Shown one piece after another: positions 53,468-60,969 of a stretch of DNA of 64,000 nt (positions are counted from its first letter, which is position 1; the number at the start of each line of letters is the position of its first letter). Both the position numbers and the translations under genes were made by a program. The stretch is taken from assembly GCA_016199835.1 (NCBI GenBank), contig JACQFX010000026.1, positions 124,001-188,000 of the forward strand, written 5' to 3'. The notes below the pieces were generated by a model. That model saw only the letters and a program-made list of their open reading frames with translations. It was not told the origin of the DNA and did not search any database. Source of the DNA: Nitrosomonadales bacterium (GTDB lineage Bacteria > Pseudomonadota > Gammaproteobacteria > Burkholderiales > Gallionellaceae).

Positions 53468-54247
53468 ATGAATCTGTTAATGAACCAAGCGCTCGGCAAC
53501 CGATACTTCAGCAACAGCCAAAAAATTCGCGCCATCTCTGAAAGCTGGGTTACATCAGAAGGCTTCTGCCCCGTTTGCGGGGGGCAACTTCAACAGAGCC
53601 AGAACAACTCCAAGGTTCTAGATTTTCTCTGCAAAAACTGCCCTGAAGAATATGAACTGAAAAGCAAGGCAGGAAAATTCGCGCGCAAAGTGACTGATGG
53701 CGCGTTCGATTCCATGATGTCGCGTATTGCCGTGCCGAACAGCCCGCACTTCTTCTTCCTTGGTTATGATCAAGCAAGTTACTCCGTAAAGAATTTCTTT
53801 GTAGTCCCCAGCTACTTCTTTCAGGCATCGGTAATCGAGAAGAGGAAACCGCTTGCGCTGACAGCCCGCCGGGCGGGTTGGACAGGTTGCAATATTCTGC
53901 TTGATCAAATTCCAGACGCCGGTAAGATTCATTACGTTAGTAATGGCTGCAAGGTTAAAGCTGAATCCGTATTAAGCGCTTGGAGAAAAACGGCCTTTAT
54001 AGGAAAGGCAGGCTCTATTGAATCAAGAGGCTGGATGTTGGATGTATTAGCCTGCATAGAGAAAATCAAACAGAACGAGTTTTCGCTAGACGAAATCTAC
54101 AAATTTGAATCAGAACTATCCCTGCGCCACCCTGGCAATAATTTTGTAAAGGACAAAATCCGACAACAGTTACAAGTCCTGCGGGACAAGGGTTTCTTGG
54201 AGTTTATGGGGCGCGGAACATACAAACTGGCACAGCGTCATGTTTAG
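53468..54247 (+). CDS. DpnI-family methyl-directed restriction endonuclease
   Basis: 259 residues from ATG 53468 with CTGGAGAG upstream (DpnI itself is 254). Catalytic PD-(D/E)xK domain: Asp52 (VLDFLCKNC), Glu63 and Lys65 (YELKSK), identical in spacing to DpnI; zinc cysteines 34, 37, 55 and 58. Conserved TARRAGWTGCNI and the C-terminal winged helix with SRGWMLDVLACIEKI and RQQLQVLRDKGFLEF, which recognises methylated adenine. DpnI cleaves Gm6ATC, so this enzyme would destroy Dam-methylated incoming DNA. No methyltransferase is needed or seen. Codons are more A/T-rich than in aspS, suggesting acquisition. Also described in the literature as Dam-replacing protein. Confidence 0.95.
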   Translation: MNLLMNQALGNRYFSNSQKIRAISESWVTSEGFCPVCGGQLQQSQNNSKVLDFLCKNCPEEYELKSKAGKFARKVTDGAFDSMMSRIAVPNSPHFFFLGYDQASYSVKNFFVVPSYFFQASVIEKRKPLALTARRAGWTGCNILLDQIPDAGKIHYVSNGCKVKAESVLSAWRKTAFIGKAGSIESRGWMLDVLACIEKIKQNEFSLDEIYKFESELSLRHPGNNFVKDKIRQQLQVLRDKGFLEFMGRGTYKLAQRHV

Positions 54248-54340
54248 ATATAGAACCTTCGGCTTTAGCCCCTTCCCTTTTTTTGTGAAGTTCATTTTGA
54301 GAATCAATCCGTCCGATTGCGCCATCGCTAGGAGACCGTC

Positions 54341-54586
54341 ATGGAGGCAGTGACGCATGTGATTCCCCGCGATGACTTTCACCTCGAACTGGAATTCAGT
54401 ACCGGAGAAGCGCGCATTTTCGATGTGCGCCCTTATCTGGATAAGGGCGTGTTTAAGTGCTTGCAGGACATCAAGCTGTTCAAACAAGCGCACGTTGCGT
54501 TCGATACGGTTTGCTGGCCGGGCGATCTGGATATCGCGCCGGAAACGCTTTACGATAAATCCGTTCCCGTAAGGAAGGCTGCATGA
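54341..54586 (+). CDS. DUF2442 family small protein
   Basis: 81 residues: LEFSTGEARIFDVRPYLDKG and VAFDTVCWPGDLDIAPETLY are the family signature. Such proteins often accompany DUF4160 proteins in toxin-antitoxin-like pairs, but no DUF4160 gene is here. The stop overlaps the start of the secreted RNase gene (ATGA). GGAGACCGTC precedes the ATG. Function unknown. Confidence 0.88.
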   Translation: MEAVTHVIPRDDFHLELEFSTGEARIFDVRPYLDKGVFKCLQDIKLFKQAHVAFDTVCWPGDLDIAPETLYDKSVPVRKAA

Positions 54587-54966
54587 GAACGGCAAGCGCA
54601 CTACGCTTTTTGTTTGTCTTGTTGCTGTTGTGCCTGCCGTTCGCGGCGCAGGCGCACAAGCATCATCATGCCGAGGGTAATCCCGCTGCATCGGCTTTCG
54701 TCGGCGTGGCCGAACTGCCGCCCGAAGCGCGCGATACCTTGCACCTCATCAAACAAGGCGGCCCCTTTCCTTTTGTGCGCGACGGTGTGGTGTTCGGCAA
54801 CTACGAACATCGTCTGCCGCAACAGCCGCGCGCTTATTATCATGAGTATACGGTGCAGACGCTGGGCGCGCGCAATCGCGGCGCGCGGCGCATCATCTGT
54901 GGTGCCTTGCCGGAATGCTATTACACGGCAGACCATTACCGGACTTTTCAACGCATCAAGGAGTAG
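54583..54966 (+). CDS. Secreted barnase-like (N1/T1 family) ribonuclease
   Basis: 127 residues with a signal peptide (FLFVLLLLCLPFAAQA, cleavage about residue 24). The mature chain begins with HKHHHAEG. The microbial RNase fold is clear: VVFGNYEHRLPQQPRAYYHE (Glu88 as general base), GARNRGARRIICG (substrate Arg) and YYTADHYRTFQRI (His118 as general acid), matching barnase Glu73, Arg83/87 and His102. The enzyme would cleave RNA 3' of guanosine in the periplasm or outside. The next gene encodes barstar, its inhibitor. Overlaps DUF2442 by four bases. Confidence 0.92.
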   Translation: MRTASALRFLFVLLLLCLPFAAQAHKHHHAEGNPAASAFVGVAELPPEARDTLHLIKQGGPFPFVRDGVVFGNYEHRLPQQPRAYYHEYTVQTLGARNRGARRIICGALPECYYTADHYRTFQRIKE

Positions 54967-54968
54967 CC

Positions 54969-55364
54969 ATGAGTGAGGTGTGCGAGCGCTTGAAAGACGT
55001 GAACGAAGCGGGTGTCTATCAGCTGGCGTGCAGTCTGGAAGAATTGCATGGTTATGCCGCTCAGGCAGGTTTCGCTGTGTTTGAGGCCGATCTGGCACAG
55101 GTGCAGGGCAAGGGGGAGTTTCTTGCTGCCATCGCGCGTGCTATCGCGGCGCCGGATTGGTTCGGCCACAATTTTGATGCATTGGCGGATTCTCTGTGCG
55201 ATGTTTCCTGGCGTCCCGCTCCCGGCTATGCGCTCGTGTTGTGCAACGGCGCAGATACCTTGGGATTGAGCGAAGCGGAACGTGGGATCGCCATGGGGAT
55301 ATTTGCCGATACGGTGACTTTCTGGAAGTCGCAGGGTAAGCCATTCTGGATATTTCTCTTCTGA
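54969..55364 (+). CDS. Barstar-family RNase inhibitor
   Basis: 131 residues from ATG 54969, two bases after the RNase stop (CAAGGAG upstream). Barstar signature: AIAAPDWFGHNFDALADSLCDV (in barstar, GWVEYPLVLEWRQFEQSK and the Asp35/Asp39 helix are equivalent) and the C-terminal strand FWKSQGKPFWIFLF. Longer than B. amyloliquefaciens barstar (90) by an N-terminal extension. It stays in the cytosol and protects against RNase that fails to be exported. The stop overlaps the nudB start (TGATG). Confidence 0.93.
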   Translation: MSEVCERLKDVNEAGVYQLACSLEELHGYAAQAGFAVFEADLAQVQGKGEFLAAIARAIAAPDWFGHNFDALADSLCDVSWRPAPGYALVLCNGADTLGLSEAERGIAMGIFADTVTFWKSQGKPFWIFLF

Positions 55365-55816
55365 TGCCCTACAAGCAACCTGTCTCCGCGCTGGTGGTTA
55401 TCTACACGGCCGCACTGGAAGTTCTGTTGCTGGAGCGTGCCGACTATCCCGGTTACTGGCAGTCGGTGACGGGCAGCCGCGATGGTGTAGAGTCGCTGCG
55501 CGAAACCGCGATCCGCGAAGCGGGCGAGGAGACCGGGCTGGATGCCGGCCTGTATAAACTGACCGACTGGAAGATACAGAACGTGTACGACATCTATCCC
55601 AAGTGGCAACACCGCTATCCGCCCGGTACCACGCACAATACCGAGCATGTGTTTGGGCTGGAATTACCGCAACGTTTGCCGGTCAAACTCTCGCCTCGCG
55701 AGCACCTGAGTTACCAGTGGCTATCCTGGCAGGCGGCGGCAGATAAAGTGTTTTCGCCGAGCAACCGCGCGGCGATCTTGCAATTACCGGAAAGAACTTC
55801 ATGTCCGAAAATGTGA
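55364..55816 (+). CDS. nudB: Dihydroneopterin triphosphate diphosphatase NudB
   Basis: 150 residues. NUDIX box [21 protein letters not shown], written here as [13 protein letters not shown] followed by [11 protein letters not shown]-terminal [21 protein letters not shown] and [11 protein letters not shown] are typical of NudB. It removes pyrophosphate from dihydroneopterin triphosphate in folate synthesis. In E. coli it directly follows aspS; here the DpnI-like, DUF2442, RNase and barstar genes lie between. Overlaps nadA by 16 bases. Confidence 0.93.
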   Translation: MPYKQPVSALVVIYTAALEVLLLERADYPGYWQSVTGSRDGVESLRETAIREAGEETGLDAGLYKLTDWKIQNVYDIYPKWQHRYPPGTTHNTEHVFGLELPQRLPVKLSPREHLSYQWLSWQAAADKVFSPSNRAAILQLPERTSCPKM

Positions 55817-56892
55817 TTTTCATAGACTACGATTATCCCGACACGGCACAGACCAGTTGCAGCACGGCGCATGCATGGGCGAAGAAGCCGCGCGAACCCG
55901 AAGCGGGCGAAAAAGCCGAATTGATCGCGCGCATCAAGCGCCTGCTGAAAGAGCAGGATGCGGTGCTGGTGGCGCATTATTATGTGCATCCCGACCTGCA
56001 AGACCTCGCGGAAGCGACCGGCGGCATCGTTTCCGATTCGCTGGATATGGCCAACTTCGGCTACCAGCATCCGGCGAAGACCATTGTTGTGGCCGGCGTG
56101 CGCTTCATGGGCGAGACGGCGAAGATACTCAATCCCGAGAAGCGCGTGCTGATGCCCGACCTGGAAGCGGAATGTTCGCTCGATCTGGCTTGCCGGGCGG
56201 ACGAGTTCACCGCATTCTGCGCCGCGCATCCCGACCGCACTGTGGTGGTGTATGCCAACACCAGCGCGGCAGTGAAGGCCGGGGCCGACTGGATGGTGAC
56301 CAGCTCCATCGCGTTGCCCATCGTCAAGCGCTTGCATGAGCGCGGCGAAAAAATCCTGTGGGCGCCAGACCGGCATCTGGGTGCTTACGTGCAGGAGCAG
56401 ACCGGTGCGGACATGCTGTTATGGCAGGGCTCGTGCATCGTGCACGACGAGTACAAGGCGCAAGAATTGCTGGAGCTCAAGGCCGCACATCCTGGTGCAA
56501 AAGTGCTGGTGCATCCGGAATCGCCGCGCGCCGTGGTCAAGCTGGCGGACGTGGTCGGCTCCACCACGCAACTCATCAAGGCCGCACAGAATTCCGATGC
56601 GCAAGAATTCATCGTCGCCACCGACAACGGCATCCTGCACAAGATGCGCACGCTGTGTCCGGACAAGCTATTCCTTGAAGCCCCAACCGCCGGGCAAGGC
56701 GCCAACTGCCAGAGTTGCAGCCATTGTCCGTGGATGGCGATGAACGGATTGTTTGGCGTGGCTGAGGTGCTGGAAAAGGGCGGCAACGAAATTCACGTTG
56801 ATGCGGAAATCGGCAAGCGCGCGAAAGTCTCCATCCAGCGCATGCTGGATTTCGCCAAGCAGATCAAGCCCAGTTCAACCGCCGGCTGGTGA
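55801..56892 (+). CDS. nadA: Quinolinate synthase
   Basis: 363 residues. Condenses iminoaspartate with dihydroxyacetone phosphate to quinolinate, using a 4Fe-4S cluster. Three conserved cysteines are visible: [24 protein letters not shown] and [15 protein letters not shown]. Other landmarks: [34 protein letters not shown] and [10 protein letters not shown]. Starts inside the nudB 3' end. Its stop codon overlaps the apparent start of the next gene (GTGATG), whose 5' part seems to be missing, so the junction may be a deletion. Confidence 0.97.
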   Translation: MSENVIFIDYDYPDTAQTSCSTAHAWAKKPREPEAGEKAELIARIKRLLKEQDAVLVAHYYVHPDLQDLAEATGGIVSDSLDMANFGYQHPAKTIVVAGVRFMGETAKILNPEKRVLMPDLEAECSLDLACRADEFTAFCAAHPDRTVVVYANTSAAVKAGADWMVTSSIALPIVKRLHERGEKILWAPDRHLGAYVQEQTGADMLLWQGSCIVHDEYKAQELLELKAAHPGAKVLVHPESPRAVVKLADVVGSTTQLIKAAQNSDAQEFIVATDNGILHKMRTLCPDKLFLEAPTAGQGANCQSCSHCPWMAMNGLFGVAEVLEKGGNEIHVDAEIGKRAKVSIQRMLDFAKQIKPSSTAGW

Positions 56893-57569
56893 TGCCTGAG
56901 CTGCGCGATCGCCTGCATGAATTGAATGCGGATATTGTGTTCTTGCAGGAAGTGCAGGGAGAAGGCGGGCGCCGCCGGGTCATGCCGCGACATGCAACCT
57001 GTCCATCGCAGCCGCAACACGAGTTCATCGCGCAGGAGATCTGGCCGCACAGCATCTACGGCAAGAATGCGATATACGACGAAGGGCACCATGGCAACGC
57101 GATATTGAGCCGCTATCCGATCATGCGCTGGGACAATCAGGATGTGTCCGCGCATCAGTTCGAGAGTCGCGGTTTGCTGCATTGCGAGATCGCGCTGTCG
57201 GATGGTTTGCCGCAACTGCATTGCCTGTGCGTGCATTTCGGGCTGTTCAAGCGAGGGCGCGGGGTGCAGTTTAATGCGCTGATCGAGCGCATCAAGCATC
57301 TGGTTCCGGCAGATGCGCCGCTGATCATCGCAGGCGATTTCAACGACTGGAACAACCATGCCAGCCATCTGCTGGCACATGAGCTGCATCTGCATGAAGT
57401 GTTCGATGCCAGCCTCGGCAGGCTGGCGCGCAGCTATCCGGCAGGCTTGCCGCTGTTGCGCATGGATCGCATCTATGTGCGCGGGCTGGAGATCCGGCAT
57501 GGCGAGGTGCATGCCTGGAGGAAGATATCGGATCATGCGGCGCTGTCAGCGGATTTGGTGTTGCCGTGA
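56892..57569 (+). CDS. Endonuclease/exonuclease/phosphatase (YbhP-like) protein, N-terminally truncated
   Basis: 225 residues from ATG 56892 ([20 protein letters not shown]). EEP-fold motifs: FLQEVQGE (metal-binding Glu), YGKNAIYDEGHHGNAILSRYP, LIIAGDFNDW (Asp, Asn) and ISDHAALSADL (Asp-His). E. coli YbhP and relatives begin about 35 residues earlier with a TxNIHKG strand supplying a metal-binding Asn; that part is absent, and no in-frame coding for it exists upstream, where nadA lies. Probably a deletion fused it to nadA. Activity is doubtful. The downstream clsB gene overlaps by four bases, as in the ybhP/ybhO pairing. Confidence 0.85.
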   Translation: MPELRDRLHELNADIVFLQEVQGEGGRRRVMPRHATCPSQPQHEFIAQEIWPHSIYGKNAIYDEGHHGNAILSRYPIMRWDNQDVSAHQFESRGLLHCEIALSDGLPQLHCLCVHFGLFKRGRGVQFNALIERIKHLVPADAPLIIAGDFNDWNNHASHLLAHELHLHEVFDASLGRLARSYPAGLPLLRMDRIYVRGLEIRHGEVHAWRKISDHAALSADLVLP

Positions 57570-58735
57570 GCAGCAAGCATATCGTCGATGGTCATACACT
57601 TACGTTGCTGCGCAATGGCGAGGAATATTTTCCGCGCCTGGTTGCGGCGATAGATGGCGCGACGGAGACGGTCTATCTGGAAACCTACATCTATGCCACC
57701 GATGTGGTCGGGCGCATGGTCGCGGATGCCTTGCGGCGCGCGGCGGCACGCGGGGTGAGGACGCGCCTGTTGTTCGATGGCTATGGCGGCGCGGAATTTC
57801 CGCGCGCGTGGATGGAGGAATTGCGCGCGGCTGGCGTAGATGTATTGAAGTTCCGCCCGGAAATATCCTGGCTCACACTGCGCAGGCAACGCCTGCGTCG
57901 TTTGCACCGCAAGCTGGCGGTGGTGGATGGGCGCGTGGCCTTCGTCGGTGGCATCAATATCATCTCCGATATACCTGGCGGCGAGGTGTTGGCGCCGCGC
58001 CTGGATTATGCGGTGGAAGTGCGCGGCGATACGGTGGTGCGCATCCATGCGGCGATGCGGCGGCTATGGACCATGGTGTCCTGGATGAGTTTCCGGCGGC
58101 AGCGCGAGCGCATAGGGTGGCTGCCCGCTCATCCCCATAACGCGCATCACAAGGTGCTGTTCCTGCTGCGCGACAACCTGCGCCACCGGCGCGATATCGA
58201 GCTGGCCTACATCAGGGCCATCGCCGGGGCGCAGCACGAGATCATCATCGCCAATGCCTATTTCCTGCCCGCGCAGCGTCTGCGCCTTGCATTGCAGGAT
58301 GCGGCGCAACGCGGGGTGAAAGTGGTGCTGCTGTTACAGGGCAGGGTGGAATACCGTTTGCAGCATTACGCTACCCTTGCGCTATATGACGAGTTGATGC
58401 GTGCGGGTATGGAGATATACGAATACCACACCAGTTATCTGCATGCCAAAGTGGCGGTGGTGGATGGGCAGTGGGCGACTGTGGGTTCGTCCAATATCGA
58501 GCCGTTCAGTTTGTGGCTGGCGCGCGAAGCCAATCTGGTGGTGCGCGATGCGGGGTTTGCCGGCTCGTTGCGCACGAGCCTGATGCATGAGATTGTGCAG
58601 GGTGCGCACTTTGTCGAGCATGCGACCTGGAGCAAACGCAGCGCCTGGATGCGCCTGCTGACGCGAGCCAGTTATGCCATGATGCGTCTGTTGACCAGCG
58701 TGATCGGTTTTGCGCGCGGGCGCGATGATGTTTAG
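57566..58735 (+). CDS. clsB: Cardiolipin synthase B
   Basis: 389 residues of the phospholipase D superfamily. Two HKD motifs: HRKLAVVDGRVAFVGGIN (about 110-127) and HAKVAVVDGQWATVGSSN (about 292-309). No N-terminal membrane helices, which fits ClsB (YbhO) rather than ClsA. Condenses phosphatidylglycerol with another phospholipid to cardiolipin. GTG start overlapping the EEP gene stop (GTGA). A terminator follows at 58804. Confidence 0.93.
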   Translation: MSSKHIVDGHTLTLLRNGEEYFPRLVAAIDGATETVYLETYIYATDVVGRMVADALRRAAARGVRTRLLFDGYGGAEFPRAWMEELRAAGVDVLKFRPEISWLTLRRQRLRRLHRKLAVVDGRVAFVGGINIISDIPGGEVLAPRLDYAVEVRGDTVVRIHAAMRRLWTMVSWMSFRRQRERIGWLPAHPHNAHHKVLFLLRDNLRHRRDIELAYIRAIAGAQHEIIIANAYFLPAQRLRLALQDAAQRGVKVVLLLQGRVEYRLQHYATLALYDELMRAGMEIYEYHTSYLHAKVAVVDGQWATVGSSNIEPFSLWLAREANLVVRDAGFAGSLRTSLMHEIVQGAHFVEHATWSKRSAWMRLLTRASYAMMRLLTSVIGFARGRDDV

Positions 58736-58803
58736 ATGGTGTTGAGATGCGGCTTCCAGTTGATGCGTGGCGAGTCGGCAGGTATGATCCCTGCCTTGTT
58801 CGC

Positions 58804-58826
58804 GCGGGCTGGCTTCCCGCTTTTTT
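58804..58826 (+). terminator. Rho-independent terminator after clsB
   Basis: GCGGG, 7-base loop, CCCGC, TTTTTT. It lies 27 bases before the next start and 69 after the clsB stop. Confidence 0.8.
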
Positions 58827-58852
58827 GTGTGGATTCTGTTTAAAGGCGTGAT

Positions 58853-60910
58853 GTGAGCAAAGTTTCCGGATTTCTCAGACAGATCACACTGGCCAAGCTG
58901 CTGGTGTTGTTGTCCATCTTTTCTATCGCCATCGCTGCCCTGCTGATTCTGGTGCTGTCCGGTGTGGTGCGCGACCGTGCCGTGCACGACCTGGCGCGCA
59001 ATGATGCGCGACAAACTTCAAAACTGGTATTCGAGAGCCTGTATTCGGCCATGCGCAAGGGCTGGAACAAGGAAGAGATCAAGGAAGTCGTCGAGCGTCT
59101 GAATCAGACCATGCCCGGCTTGGCTATCAATGTTTACCGTGGTGAAATAGTCGAGAATCAGTTCGGTGCGATGGCGGGCGAGCGCGCGGTGATTGCCGCC
59201 GACCCCGAGTTGTCTAAGGCTTTGCGCGAAGGCAAGGATGAGTTGATGGTGGCGGAGGGCGGGAAATCCATACGCTATCTGTATCCGGTGCAGGCACAGA
59301 CGGAATGCCTGGTATGCCACACGCAGTCTCATGTCGGTGCGGTGCATGGCGTGATAGACATCACGTACCCTATAGACGATCTCAAGGTGTCATTCGGCTA
59401 TGTGATCAACTCCATAGTCGGCTATACCTTGCTTATCATGACGCTGGTGTTCCTTATCCTGTTTTTCAAGTTGCGCTATCTGGTGGCGCTGCCGATCGCC
59501 GATCTGGTCAGGTTGATGCAGAAGATCACGCACGGCATGGATTTCAGTCTGCGCGTGGACAAGAGGCACTGGATTGCGGAACTGCATCATCTGTCCGACT
59601 ATTTCAACCGTCTGCTGGGAACAGTGCAGGACTACAACAACCGCCTGCAGGAATTGTCGGTGCGCGATCCGCTGACGAATTTGTACAACCGGCGCAAATT
59701 CGAGGAATTCCTCGACTATGAGATATTACGCGCCGCACGACATACGCGCCCGTTCTCGGTCATCATGATAGACATCGATAATTTTAAATATATCAATGAC
59801 ACTTACGGTCACCCGATAGGCGACATGGTGATCAAGGAACTGGCCATACTGTTGACCTCAAACCTGCGCCGGGGCGACGTGCTGGCGCGACTGGGGGGAG
59901 ATGAGTTCGCGCTGATCCTGCCGGAAACACCTGCGGCCATGGGTTTGCAGGCCGCGAACAAATTGCATCAGGCGCTAAAGGGCAGAGAGTTTGAATTGCC
60001 GGTGGGCAGGATACGCGTGACCGCGAGTTTCAGCATGGTCAGCTACCCGGAAGACGGCCAGACCAGAGAGAGCATCTATTCATCCATGGATGTGGTGCTG
60101 TACAAGGCCAAGCGCCACGGCAAGGATCAGGTGATGACGGCGGAGACCGATCAGGATCGTTCCATGATGGAAATATTCCGCCAGGGCGATTTCCTGCGCA
60201 ACGCCATGCACGAGGGGCGCATCGAGTCATTCCTGCAACCTATTGTAGATGTGCGCAGCGGCAAGGTGGTGGCCTTCGAGTCGTTGGCGCGCATACGCGA
60301 TGGCGAGAGGGTGTATGCGGCCGGGGAATTCATCGAGGTGGCGGAAGAATTGGGTATGGCCAAGGAATTGGATCAGGTCGTGTTCAGGAAGGCACTGGAG
60401 CACCTGGGGAAACTGGTGCGCGAGCATTCCGAGGCGAAAATGTTCTTCAATCTGTCTGCGCGCAGCTTCAATGACATCGAATGGATGCGCTCCATTCCGG
60501 CCATGGTGCAACAACGTGGGATAACTTGCGACAAGATCGTGCTGGAACTGACTGAACGCGAGGCGTTGCCGCACCTGACCCAGGTCAAGGTGACCATAGA
60601 TGAATTGCGCCAGAGCAACATCGCGTTTGCACTGGATGATTTCGGCAGCGGTTTCTCTTCTTTCCTGTACCTGAAATATCTGGCAGTTGATTACGTCAAG
60701 ATCGAAGGCAGTTTCGTGCGCCAGATCGCCGTGGATGACCGCGACCGCATCATGGTGCAGCATATCCACGAGATGGCGCATGAGTTCGGTCTCAAGACCG
60801 TGGCCGAATTCGTCGAGGATGAAGCGACATCGAAGATGCTGGCTGAGATCGGTGTGGATTATGCGCAGGGCTATTACTATGGACGTCCCGCCGCCCCACC
60901 TGAAGACTAG
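58853..60910 (+). CDS. Membrane GGDEF-EAL protein with CxxCH (heme c-type) periplasmic sensor
   Basis: 685 residues from GTG 58853 with AAAGG 8 bases upstream. Membrane helix (about 12-36), periplasmic domain of about 145 residues resembling DUF3365/Tll0287-like sensors and containing Cys152-Leu-Val-Cys155-His156, second helix (about 184-206), HAMP-like linker, GGDEF (LARLGGDEFALI, with RRGD inhibitory site) and EAL (ESLARI, NLSARSF, LELTERE, DDFGSGFSS, VKIEGSF, AEFVEDE). CxxCH is the covalent heme attachment motif, so the sensor may read redox state or a gas ligand and adjust c-di-GMP. In the EAL part AEGVE reads AEFVE, with both Glu kept. Single gene after a terminator. Confidence 0.92.
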   Translation: MSKVSGFLRQITLAKLLVLLSIFSIAIAALLILVLSGVVRDRAVHDLARNDARQTSKLVFESLYSAMRKGWNKEEIKEVVERLNQTMPGLAINVYRGEIVENQFGAMAGERAVIAADPELSKALREGKDELMVAEGGKSIRYLYPVQAQTECLVCHTQSHVGAVHGVIDITYPIDDLKVSFGYVINSIVGYTLLIMTLVFLILFFKLRYLVALPIADLVRLMQKITHGMDFSLRVDKRHWIAELHHLSDYFNRLLGTVQDYNNRLQELSVRDPLTNLYNRRKFEEFLDYEILRAARHTRPFSVIMIDIDNFKYINDTYGHPIGDMVIKELAILLTSNLRRGDVLARLGGDEFALILPETPAAMGLQAANKLHQALKGREFELPVGRIRVTASFSMVSYPEDGQTRESIYSSMDVVLYKAKRHGKDQVMTAETDQDRSMMEIFRQGDFLRNAMHEGRIESFLQPIVDVRSGKVVAFESLARIRDGERVYAAGEFIEVAEELGMAKELDQVVFRKALEHLGKLVREHSEAKMFFNLSARSFNDIEWMRSIPAMVQQRGITCDKIVLELTEREALPHLTQVKVTIDELRQSNIAFALDDFGSGFSSFLYLKYLAVDYVKIEGSFVRQIAVDDRDRIMVQHIHEMAHEFGLKTVAEFVEDEATSKMLAEIGVDYAQGYYYGRPAAPPED

Positions 60911-60969
60911 CTGCAACTCTCGTTTTCCCGAACGGCTATAATGTGGCCGTTCGTTTCCTCCTTGCCACG

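Noticed and set aside
60929-60952. TATAAT at 60937 as a sigma-70 promoter for the ABC exporter
   Set aside because: No convincing -35 element at 16-18 bases, and the hexamer lies in the loop of an inverted repeat; left unassigned.
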